From assembly GCA_026387805.1 (NCBI GenBank), contig JAPLKY010000242.1:1-13105 (forward strand): a stretch of DNA of 13,105 nt. The letters are read 5' to 3'. The stretch is from Candidatus Krumholzibacteriia bacterium. GTDB taxonomy: Bacteria; Krumholzibacteriota; Krumholzibacteriia; Krumholzibacteriales; Krumholzibacteriaceae. The notes beneath the pieces were generated by a model. The model was not told where the DNA came from, did not search any database, and worked only from the letters and a program-made list of their open reading frames with translations. Below, piece by piece: positions 1-6,111 of this stretch (its first letter is position 1; the number at the start of each line of letters is the position of its first letter). The position numbers were made by a program, and so were the translations under genes.

Positions 1-915
1 GAGCGTGATGCCGAAGCGCGTCTTTCCCGATCGCGCGCGATCGACAAAGAAGAGAAGGATCGCGGGGATGACGATGCTCAACGAAAACACCATGGCGATG
101 AAATACCCTTTCGCTCCCACGGAGAGATGGTAGTTGTCGAACAGAAGAAGCGATTTCCGGTGGATGACCGACTCGAGATAGGCGCTCTGATAATATCCCG
201 ACAGATACTGCAGGATTCCGGGACCGGGGTAGCCCCTCGTTTCTCCCCGCCACCATCGGGCAATCAGGACGATGAGAGGCAGCGAGGCGATTAGGCCCCC
301 GGGGATCGCGCGTGGAATCCGCCTGAACCGGGGCGCGAAAGCCAGGAAGAGGAGCAGGAGACAGAAGAGCGCCGCGAGCAGGTGGACGAAGTACAGGAAG
401 ACGAGAAAGGCGGCGGCCCAGAGAATTCGAGAGGCGCCCGTGACCCCGCGCTCGTCGAAGATGAAGAAATAGCAGAAGAGCAGCACGAGCGGGATCGCAA
501 AGACGAAGCCGATGAATCCCCAGCTCAAGCTATAGTTGTACAGAAGAAGAAAGGACAAGAGCGAGAACCAGAGATTGCCGCCGAGTTTCCTTATAATGAG
601 GTACACGGATGCGGGGAGCAGGATCGCGTAGAGCGCGAGGTAAATCCTGTTCCCGAACTCCGGCGAGGGAAATACCTTGAGGCTGCAGAAGATGGGGTGA
701 AACGTGTTCGGCTTCAGAAAGGTATCGACACGGTAGAATTCGGCAAAGCGGTTCGAAGGCTCTCCGAGGTAGCGGACGATCGTCGCCGCGGCGAGATGGT
801 TGGGGATGTCGGTAAACGGAAAGAGACGGGTCGACAGGATGAGAACGAGGTGGAGGGCGATCACGCCCAGGAAGATTGCGTAGAAAAGACTCTTTTCGCG
901 GGGAATTGGAGCCAT
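1..915 (-). CDS. Polytopic membrane protein, possibly GT-C-like glycosyltransferase (3' end outside window)
   Basis: An uninterrupted 305-codon frame runs from an ATG at 913-915 to the left edge, so the C-terminus is missing. The protein is strongly hydrophobic, with likely membrane spans near residues 10-28, 91-108, 116-130, 133-153 and 162-190 and more further on. The first external loop has an acidic motif, D36-I-P-N-H40. GT-C glycosyltransferases carry a functional Asp in the equivalent first loop and such a motif is suggestive, but I do not recognise a specific family. AGGTG lies 3 bases upstream of the ATG, a rather close Shine-Dalgarno. The gene starts 25 bases after nadA ends, so it is probably cotranscribed with it, although no functional link to NAD synthesis is obvious. 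That it is a real coding membrane protein is fairly sure; the enzymatic role is a guess. Confidence 0.8.
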   Translation of the reverse strand, partial: MAPIPREKSLFYAIFLGVIALHLVLILSTRLFPFTDIPNHLAAATIVRYLGEPSNRFAEFYRVDTFLKPNTFHPIFCSLKVFPSPEFGNRIYLALYAILLPASVYLIIRKLGGNLWFSLLSFLLLYNYSLSWGFIGFVFAIPLVLLFCYFFIFDERGVTGASRILWAAAFLVFLYFVHLLAALFCLLLLFLAFAPRFRRIPRAIPGGLIASLPLIVLIARWWRGETRGYPGPGILQYLSGYYQSAYLESVIHRKSLLLFDNYHLSVGAKGYFIAMVFSLSIVIPAILLFFVDRARSGKTRFGITL

Positions 916-940
916 CTTCACCTGTTCGGCGGCTTCCGGC

Positions 941-1852
941 TTACGAGATCTCGATCATCGCACGGATCGCCCGCCGGGCGCGGGCGGCGACCCCCGGCTC
1001 GACGGCGACCGCCGGCCCGAGCGACTCGAGCGACTGCGCGACCTTTTCGAGCGTGATCTTCTTCATGTTCGGACAGAGCGCGTGCTTCGTGGCCGCGAAG
1101 AACTCGCGATCCGGGAACTTCCTCTGAAGGCGATAGACCATTCCCGTCTCGGTGCCGACGATGAACTCGCGCACGGGGCTCTTTTCGACATAGGCGATCA
1201 TCCCCCCCGTGCCGAGCACGGCGTCGGCGAGGGATGCGACCGTCGGATTGACCTCGGGGTGCACCATGACGACGGCGCCGGGATGAAGCCGGCGCTGCTC
1301 CTCGATATGCTCGGGATGTATCTTCTGGTGCGTGGGGCAATATCCCTGCCAGAGAATCATCGATCTGCCGGTCTGCGCGGCTACCCAGCCTCCGAGATAT
1401 CTGTCGGGGCCGAAGATGATCGACACTCCCTCCGGCACCGTCTGAATGACGCGAATCGCGTTCGCCGAGGTGCAGCAGATGTCCGTCTCCGCCTTGACCT
1501 CCGCGGAGGAGTTCACGTACGTGACGACGACGGCTCCGGGATGCTTCTTCTTGAGCGCGACGAGGTCATCCGCGCACAGCATATCGGCCATCGGGCAGCC
1601 CGCCGCGGGCTCGGGCAGTATAATCTTCTTCTCGGGAGAGAGGATCGCCGCCGTCTCGGCCATGAAGTGCACGCCGCAGAAGACTATTATCTGCTCTCTC
1701 GCCGAGGCGGCGAAGCGGCTCAGATCGAGCGAGTCCCCGAGCCTGTCCGCGACGTCCTGGATCTCGGGCGGCTGGTAGTTGTGCGCGAGGATAATTGCGC
1801 CCCGCTCGGCTTTGAGCGCCAGTATCTTTTCGACGAGCTGTCGTTTCGGCAT
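941..1852 (-). CDS. nadA: Quinolinate synthase NadA
   Basis: NadA condenses iminoaspartate with dihydroxyacetone phosphate to form quinolinate, the precursor of NAD; it is cytosolic and needs an oxygen-sensitive [4Fe-4S] cluster. The 303-residue length is that of the short NadA class. The three cluster ligands are visible as C86 (AAGCPMADM), C172 (GYCPTH) and C260 (ALCPNMK). Other family motifs are AHNYQPPEIQDVAD near residue 23, YVNSSAEVKAETD at 112, HPEVNP at 198 and GTETGM at 233. GGAG lies 5 bases before the ATG. It follows the NifS-like and NifU-like genes on the same strand, which fits a cluster-dependent enzyme placed next to its maturation proteins. No nadB or nadC is seen in the window. 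Identification is very secure. Confidence 0.97.
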   Translation of the reverse strand: MPKRQLVEKILALKAERGAIILAHNYQPPEIQDVADRLGDSLDLSRFAASAREQIIVFCGVHFMAETAAILSPEKKIILPEPAAGCPMADMLCADDLVALKKKHPGAVVVTYVNSSAEVKAETDICCTSANAIRVIQTVPEGVSIIFGPDRYLGGWVAAQTGRSMILWQGYCPTHQKIHPEHIEEQRRLHPGAVVMVHPEVNPTVASLADAVLGTGGMIAYVEKSPVREFIVGTETGMVYRLQRKFPDREFFAATKHALCPNMKKITLEKVAQSLESLGPAVAVEPGVAARARRAIRAMIEIS

Positions 1853-1862
1853 GAAGCTCCGT

Positions 1863-1890
1863 GGGGATCCCGGGCATCAGGACGGACCCC
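1863..1890 (-). other. Hairpin between nifU-like and nadA
   Basis: GGGGATCC (1863-1870) can pair with GGACCCC (1884-1890), leaving one bulged base. Two copies of the self-complementary CCCGGG in the same stretch allow an alternative fold. On the minus-strand transcript it falls in the 52-base gap after the NifU-like stop and shortly before the nadA ribosome-binding site. There is no following T-run in that direction, so it looks more like an intercistronic processing or attenuation structure than a terminator. It may be only a consequence of high GC. Confidence 0.3.
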
Positions 1891-1904
1891 GGGCCTTTTG
1901 CGTT

Positions 1905-2483
1905 TCAGCCCTTGCCCGTGCGTCCGGCGCCGCAGTGCGGACAGCTCTTGTCCTTGTTCGACACGAGCTTCCCGCACGCGGGGCAGGTCTCGAAAGAGAC
2001 TCCGCAGCTCCGGCAGATGGGGGTTTCTTCGCCGCCGAGCTCCGAGTCGCAGAACGGGCACGTGCATCCTTCTCCGTGTTCGTGCGCCGCGCCCGCCTTC
2101 GCCGGGGCCCCGGCCTTTTTCGAGCGATAGTTCTCGATCGCGGCGTGGAGCGCGTCGGCGCCGAGATTCGAGCAGTGCATCTTGTTCTTCGGAAGCCCCC
2201 CGAGCTCCTCGGCGACGGACTCGTTCGTGATCTTCATCGCATCGTCGAGCGTTTTCCCCTTCGCCATCTCGCTCACCATGCTCGAGACGGCGATGGCGGC
2301 GCCGCACCCGAAGGTCTTGAACTTCACGTCCACGAGGCGGTCGTTCTCGACCTTGATATAGAAGGTCATCATGTCTCCGCAGACGGGGTTTCCGACCTCG
2401 CCTGCGCCGTCCGCGTCCGGTATCTCCCCGACGTTCCGGGGATTCATGAAATGATCCATCACCTTGTCGCTGTAGAGCGCCAT
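1905..2483 (-). CDS. IscU/NifU-type Fe-S scaffold with C-terminal zinc-ribbon tail
   Basis: Residues 1-122 are an IscU/NifU N-terminal scaffold domain, on which Fe-S clusters are built before transfer. The three cluster-binding cysteines are present: C35 (NPVCGD, with D37), C60 (FGCGAAIA) and C104 (MHCSNL). After a short Ala/Lys/Gly linker and a His/Glu patch, residues 140-184 hold nine cysteines arranged as double zinc ribbon-like knuckles: C140, CPFC (142-145), CRSC (157-160), CPAC (167-170) and CPHC (181-184). Bacterial IscU ends near residue 130 and NifU instead carries a ferredoxin-like and an Nfu domain, so this tail is unusual. AAGGAAG, 6 bases before the ATG, overlaps the end of the NifS-like gene, whose stop is 3 bases upstream. 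Stop is TGA. Scaffold identity is secure; the tail's role is unknown. Confidence 0.93.
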   Translation of the reverse strand: MALYSDKVMDHFMNPRNVGEIPDADGAGEVGNPVCGDMMTFYIKVENDRLVDVKFKTFGCGAAIAVSSMVSEMAKGKTLDDAMKITNESVAEELGGLPKNKMHCSNLGADALHAAIENYRSKKAGAPAKAGAAHEHGEGCTCPFCDSELGGEETPICRSCGVSFETCPACGKLVSNKDKSCPHCGAGRTGKG

Positions 2484-2486
2484 AGC

Positions 2487-3671
2487 CTACTTCCTTTTGT
2501 AAATCGGTGACATCTCCCGAAGCCTCTGAACGACGGGCTTCATCACGGAAAGTATCGTATCGACATCCTCGATCCGGTTCTCGGGACCCATCGTGAAAAC
2601 GATCGAGCCCTGGGCGAGCGCCGTCTCCACGCCGATCGCCTGGAGCACGGAGCTTCCCTTGAGCGACTTGGACGTGCACGCCGAGCCGCTCGCCGCCCTG
2701 ATGCCCTTTTGGTCGAGAAAGAGGAGCATGCCCTCCCCCTCGATGTATTCGACGCAGAAGCTCGCGTGGTTGGGGAGCCGCTTCTTCCGGTGCCCCGTCA
2801 CAATCGTATGATCGATCTCCGCCGGGAGCCGCCGGAGAAGCTCGTCGCGGATCCGTCCCGTGCGCGCGGCGACGGTCTCGAGCTCGCTCGCGGCCAGTTC
2901 CGCCGCGACTCCCATGCCGGCGATCGCGGGAATATTCTCCTGGCCCGCGCGCAGGCCGCGCTCCTGCACTCCCCCCTCGATCAACCCCCGCGCGGCAGTC
3001 CCTTTCGGGAGAATGAGGGCCGCCGCCCCGGGAGGGCCGCCGAAGTTCTGGGCGGCGATCGAAAGGGCGCTCACGCCGAGCTTCGCCATATCGACGGGAA
3101 CGATCCCCGCCGTGCCCCAGGCGTCCGAATGCATCGGAACGTCCGCCTTTCTGCAGAGCGCGGCAAGCTCCTCGATCGGTTCGATCGTTCCTATCTCCGT
3201 GTTGGCATGCATGACGGATACGAGCGCCGCGCCTCGTGCGAGCTCCGCTTCGAGACTCCCGGGCGATACGAGGCCGTCGCCGTCGACCGGAAGGATCACG
3301 AGATCGAATCCGTCCTTCGCGAGCGTCCGCGCGGGATTCATTATGGAATGATGCTCGATGGCCGAGACGATGATCCGGTTCGATTTCTTCTTCCGTGCGG
3401 GGGCGATGCCCTTGAGAGCCAGGTTGTTCGCTTCGGAGCCGGTCGCCGTGAAGATCACGTCCCATGGATCCGCGCCGACGAGAGAGGCCACCTGCTCGCG
3501 CGCGCGGCCCAGGACCTCCGCCGCGGCCTGGCCGCGCCCGTGAACGCTCTGGGGATTTCCGAAACCGTCCCGGAGCAGCGGCACCATGGCGTCCGCCGCC
3601 TCCGGCCTCACCGGAGCCGCCGCGATGTGATCCATGTATATCTCGTTGCCGTTGTTCTTGTTTTCAATCAT
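2487..3671 (-). CDS. NifS/IscS-family protein lacking the PLP-binding lysine
   Basis: This 394-residue protein has the fold-type I aminotransferase layout of class I cysteine desulfurases, which normally take sulfur from cysteine for Fe-S assembly. Recognisable are GNPQSVHG (residues 38-45), ATGSEANN (76-83), EHHSI with H107, SVMHANTEIG (152-161), and the catalytic-loop Cys in SGSACTS (C332). The cofactor site is abnormal. The usual S-x-H-K reads A-A-Q-N, so the Schiff-base Lys is N209; the following GPKG is GPPG; and the usual DAAQ is DAWG (183-186). A desulfurase reaction is therefore doubtful; a sulfide-using or structural partner of the scaffold is possible. I chose the ATG at 3671 because an earlier in-frame ATG at 3719 overlaps a predicted -10 box and has no ribosome-binding site. 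It heads the operon with the scaffold and nadA. Confidence 0.9.
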   Translation of the reverse strand: MIENKNNGNEIYMDHIAAAPVRPEAADAMVPLLRDGFGNPQSVHGRGQAAAEVLGRAREQVASLVGADPWDVIFTATGSEANNLALKGIAPARKKKSNRIIVSAIEHHSIMNPARTLAKDGFDLVILPVDGDGLVSPGSLEAELARGAALVSVMHANTEIGTIEPIEELAALCRKADVPMHSDAWGTAGIVPVDMAKLGVSALSIAAQNFGGPPGAAALILPKGTAARGLIEGGVQERGLRAGQENIPAIAGMGVAAELAASELETVAARTGRIRDELLRRLPAEIDHTIVTGHRKKRLPNHASFCVEYIEGEGMLLFLDQKGIRAASGSACTSKSLKGSSVLQAIGVETALAQGSIVFTMGPENRIEDVDTILSVMKPVVQRLREMSPIYKRK

Positions 3672-3680
3672 GACGCGTTT

Positions 3681-3699
3681 CCGGGAAGTTTGTTCCCGG
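3681..3699. promoter_or_regulatory. Perfect inverted repeat upstream of the nifS-like gene (operator or leader hairpin)
   Basis: CCGGGAA (3681-3687) and TTCCCGG (3693-3699) form a perfect 7+7 repeat around a 5-base centre, GTTTG. It lies directly downstream of the predicted minus-strand -10 box and ends 9 bases before the start codon. It could be a binding site for a dimeric repressor of the Fe-S/NadA operon, or an RNA hairpin that hides the GGAA sequence used to start translation. It does not match a regulator site that I know. Confidence 0.5.
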
Positions 3700-3714
3700 C
3701 CCTCCGCCCGAAAG

Positions 3715-3743
3715 AGCATAATTCAAAGAAATCTTTCGCGCAA
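3715..3743 (-). promoter_or_regulatory. Predicted sigma70-like promoter for the nifS-nifU-nadA operon
   Basis: Read on the minus strand there is TTGCGC (3738-3743), a 17-base spacer and TATGCT (3715-3720), each matching 4 of 6 consensus bases. It is placed in the AT-rich divergent gap and would start transcription about 40 bases before the chosen start codon. The match is moderate and unproven. Confidence 0.4.
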
Positions 3744-3761
3744 GCCGCCAATAATTTAATA

Positions 3762-3790
3762 TGGAACAAGAGGCCCCTTTGGTTTATAAT
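3762..3790 (+). promoter_or_regulatory. Predicted promoter for the DUF1573-thioredoxin operon
   Basis: A perfect -10 box TATAAT lies at 3785-3790, in the most AT-rich stretch of the divergent 172-base gap (3672-3843). The hexamer 17 bases upstream, TGGAAC, matches the -35 consensus poorly. The expected start site is about 45 bases before the first DUF1573 start codon. Apart from these promoters and the inverted repeat I see nothing else in the gap. Confidence 0.45.
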
Positions 3791-3843
3791 TATATGCTTG
3801 TTTGTCGCCCCTTCTAAACGTAGCATGGGCTGGAGGGCAGCGC

Positions 3844-4923
3844 ATGAAAATTCAAAGGAAGATTATCGCGGCGGGGCTTGTGCTCCTTCTCTCGGCAGGG
3901 CTGTACGGCATCGCCGCGGCCCAGGCCAAACCTGCCGGAAAATCCCCCAAGGCTCTCGTCGAGCAAAAGACGGTGCAAGTCGGAGAGATTCTCGAGATGC
4001 AGAACGTCGAGCATACCTTCACGATCAAGAACACCGGCAGCGCCGAGCTCCAGATTCTCGGCGTGAAGCCGAGCTGCGGGTGCTCGGTCGCCGATTTCGA
4101 CAAGGTCATCGCGCCCGGGCAAGAGGGCAAGGTCCACATCACGATCGACGGGAAGAAGATCGGCGCAGGTCCCTTCGACAAGACCTTCGCGGTAAAGACG
4201 AACGACCCCGAGAACGAGCAGTTCAACCTCGCCGTTCAGGGAAAGGTGACGAAGGCGCTGGAGTTCTCGAAGGATTTGCGCTGGGCCGGTTTCGTCGACG
4301 AGAAGCTCAAGATCGAGAGCTATATCACGGTGCTTCTCGCGGCCCCGATGCATATCACGGGCGCCCGCTGGGACGACGACGGCAAGGCGAAGGGGCTCGA
4401 CGCGAAGATCGGCGTCAAGCTGGACACGATCGAACGGGGCAAGAAATACCGCCTCACGGTCTGGAAGAAGACCGAGCTCATGCCCGAGAGCGTCGTATCG
4501 AGCATCGTTCTCGCGACCGACAATCCGAAGCTCAAGGAGAAGATCGTACTGGTGTCGATCACGATCATGAACGACGTCGAGCTCCATCCGCAGAGGCTCT
4601 ATTACGGCGAGATGCTCATACCTCCCGGCGCGACGAAAGGGTTCGAGCGAGCCTTCAATATCATCGCAGCGCGCGGCGATTCGCTCAAGATTCTCAAGGC
4701 CGTATCGAGCAGGGAGGACATGACGGTGAAGATCCAGGAGCTCATGCCGGGCAAGTCCTACCGGGGCACGGTGCTCGTCCGTCCCACGAGCAGGATCGAG
4801 CAGTACACCGGCTCCATCAAGATCTATACGAATTATCCGAAGTACCGGGAGGTCGTCCTCGACGTCGTCGGCAGCGTCCGCGTCGGGACGGGCTCCGAGG
4901 GTTCATCCCGGGGCAAGAAGTAG
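3844..4923 (+). CDS. Secreted DUF1573-type protein, Cys-Gly-Cys form
   Basis: This 359-residue protein begins with a signal peptide (positive N-terminus, hydrophobic core to about residue 23, cleavage likely after AQA near 27) and has no lipobox, so it should be exported. Residues about 43-130 match the DUF1573 Ig-like domain: TVQVGEILE, TFTIKNTGSAELQI, then the hallmark PSCGCSVAD with C78 and C80, then IAPGQEGKV. A second Ig-like repeat (about 240-345, from RLYYGEMLIPPGATKGF) has the same pattern but no cysteines. C78 and C80 are the only cysteines, so a CxC disulfide or metal/thiol site is the only redox centre. GGAGGG lies 6 bases before the chosen ATG; an earlier in-frame ATG at 3802 lacks such a site and would spoil the signal peptide. 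DUF1573 function is unknown; the neighbours suggest envelope redox chemistry. Confidence 0.9.
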   Translation: MKIQRKIIAAGLVLLLSAGLYGIAAAQAKPAGKSPKALVEQKTVQVGEILEMQNVEHTFTIKNTGSAELQILGVKPSCGCSVADFDKVIAPGQEGKVHITIDGKKIGAGPFDKTFAVKTNDPENEQFNLAVQGKVTKALEFSKDLRWAGFVDEKLKIESYITVLLAAPMHITGARWDDDGKAKGLDAKIGVKLDTIERGKKYRLTVWKKTELMPESVVSSIVLATDNPKLKEKIVLVSITIMNDVELHPQRLYYGEMLIPPGATKGFERAFNIIAARGDSLKILKAVSSREDMTVKIQELMPGKSYRGTVLVRPTSRIEQYTGSIKIYTNYPKYREVVLDVVGSVRVGTGSEGSSRGKK

Positions 4924-4959
4924 TTTCACCCGGAAGTCTCTGACGTTGGAGGGCAGCGT

Positions 4960-6039
4960 ATGAAGATTCAGGGAAGAATGCTCGTCGCGGTTCTCGTGCT
5001 CATTTTCGTCGCCGGCCTCTTCGGCGGCGTCGCCGCCAAGGGCAAACCGGTCGGGAAGGTTCCCCGGCTCGTCATCGCGAGCAAGACGGTCCAGCTCGGA
5101 GAGGTGCTCGAGGGCCAGGATTTCCTGTACACCTTCACGCTCAAGAACGCCGGCGACGTGGAGCTCCAGATCCTCAACGTGAGGCCTGGTTGAGGCTGCT
5201 CGGTGGCCGACTATGACAAGGTCATCCCTCCCGGGAAGGAGGGCAAGGTCAATATCAGGCTCGACGGCAAGAAGCTGTTTCCCGGCTTGTTCGACAAGAA
5301 GTTCACCGTCAAGACGAACGATCCCGATAACGCGCAGTTCGACCTCGTCGTGACGGGAACGGTCAAGAAAGCATTCGAGTTTTCGCGCGAGATGCGGTGG
5401 AGCGGATTCGTCGACGATAAGTTCAATTTCGAGGTCGTCGTGACGAACCTGCTGCCGAACCCGATCAACATCACGAGCATCCGGTGGGCCGACGACGTCG
5501 CGTCGAAGGCGCTCCTGGAGAAGATCGGGCTCAAGCTCGAGACGATCGAGAAGGGGAAGAAGTACCGCATCAAGTTATTGAAAAAGAAGGAGTTCGCCCC
5601 CGAGAATATCGTGGCCAACATCGTGCTGACGACCGATTTCCCGAAGATCAAGGAAAAGAGCGTCCCGATGTCGATCATCGTCCAGAAAGAAGTGGAAATC
5701 TATCCCGACCGGCTCTACTTCGGGGAGATGATCATACCGCCCGGAGCGACGAAGGCGTTCGATCGGACCTTCAATATCGTCGCCGCTCGCGGGGATTCTC
5801 TCAAGATCCTCAAGGCGGTGCCGAACAGGGACGACATGACGGTGAAGATCCGGGAGCTTCAACCCGGCAAATCGTTCAGTGGAACGGTGTGGGTCCGGCC
5901 GTCGAGCAGGCTCGGGCAGTACGCCGGATCAATCAGGATCTATACGAACAATCCGAAGTACCGGGAGATCGTTCTCGACATCGTGGGCAGCATCCGCGTC
6001 GGCGAGACCGCCGAGGGAGTCCCTCAGGTCAAGAAATAG
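4960..6039 (+). CDS. Predicted selenoprotein: secreted DUF1573-type protein, Sec-Gly-Cys form
   Basis: The frame holds one internal TGA, at codon 78, and otherwise reads 359 residues, exactly the length of its upstream paralogue. The TGA falls on the first Cys of the paralogue's CGC motif, giving RPG-Sec-GCSVADYDK; flanking residues on both sides stay conserved, with no frameshift. I therefore read TGA as selenocysteine. C80 is then the only cysteine, so Sec78 and C80 could form a selenenylsulfide. Other parts match copy 1: signal peptide (about 1-26), DUF1573 domain (43-130), and a cysteine-free Ig-like repeat beginning RLYFGEMIIPPGATKAF. The site TGGAGGGCAGCG precedes the ATG. Automatic annotation would split it into a 77-residue fragment and a 278-residue protein starting with GTG at 5203. 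The alternatives are a nonsense mutation or a base error, which the exact Cys position makes less likely. Confidence 0.8.
5191..5193 (+). other. In-frame TGA, predicted selenocysteine codon
   Basis: Copy 1 reads AGC TGC GGG TGC (Ser-Cys-Gly-Cys) at 4072-4083; copy 2 reads GGT TGA GGC TGC at 5188-5199. The change from TGC to TGA is in the third base only. UGA at a conserved redox Cys is the standard signature of a Sec codon. The gene's real stop is TAG at 6037-6039. Confidence 0.78.
5213..5243 (+). promoter_or_regulatory. Candidate bacterial SECIS hairpins inside the coding region
   Basis: Directly after the TGA are two adjacent perfect hairpins. ATGAC (5213-5217) pairs with GTCAT (5221-5225) around AAG, placing the loop 24 bases after the TGA, inside the 16-37 base range known for bacterial SECIS elements. 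Next, CCCTCC (5226-5231) pairs with GGAGGG (5238-5243) around CGGGAA, with its loop 38 bases after the TGA. Both stems are shorter or broken in copy 1, which has TTCGAC and GCGCCC at these places. The bacterial consensus is loose, so this is supportive, not conclusive. Confidence 0.45.
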
Positions 6040-6057
6040 TCGATCGATCGTAGCGCG

Positions 6058-6095
6058 CGCGAAGGTGCGTTCCGTCCCCGGGATGCGCCTTCGCG
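6058..6095 (+). terminator. Strong hairpin between the selenoprotein and thioredoxin genes
   Basis: Bases 6058-6070 (CGCGAAGGTGCGT) pair with 6083-6095 (ATGCGCCTTCGCG) over 13 pairs, two of them G-U, around a 12-base loop. Only TTTA follows, so it is at best a weak intrinsic terminator. It lies 18 bases after the stop and 16 bases before the next ATG, so partial attenuation or mRNA processing that sets thioredoxin expression apart from the two DUF1573 genes is equally possible. Confidence 0.5.
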
Positions 6096-6111
6096 TTTAC
6101 AGGGGGCAGCA

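Larger units (their letters stand above)
3831..6039 (+). repeat. Tandem gene duplication (two DUF1573 genes with their ribosome-binding sites)
   Basis: The two genes at 3844-4923 and 4960-6039 have exactly the same length, align from end to end without a gap, and are about 60% identical in protein sequence by eye. The duplication includes the leader: TGGAGGGCAGCG stands at 3831-3842 and again at 4947-4958, each ending 1 base before the start codon. The divergence is substantial, so this is an old duplication kept under selection, not a recent one. Confidence 0.9.

Noticed and set aside
382..1056. Plus-strand ORF of 224 codons over the nadA and membrane-protein region
   Set aside because: Charged, low-complexity translation in the shadow of two convincing minus-strand genes; typical of GC-rich DNA.
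3672..3719. N-terminal extension of the NifS-like protein starting at the ATG of 3719
   Set aside because: It would cross the inverted repeat, begin within a predicted -10 box, has no ribosome-binding site, and adds 16 residues foreign to the family.
4960..5193. Pseudogene fragment ended by a nonsense codon
   Set aside because: No frameshift or other stop occurs downstream, length and sequence stay conserved, and the TGA lies on the functional Cys codon. Kept only as the alternative to the Sec reading.
5203..6039. Independent gene starting with GTG and encoding a 278-residue protein
   Set aside because: It would begin in the middle of the DUF1573 domain, without signal peptide or ribosome-binding site, and its frame continues exactly that of 4960-5193 across one TGA.
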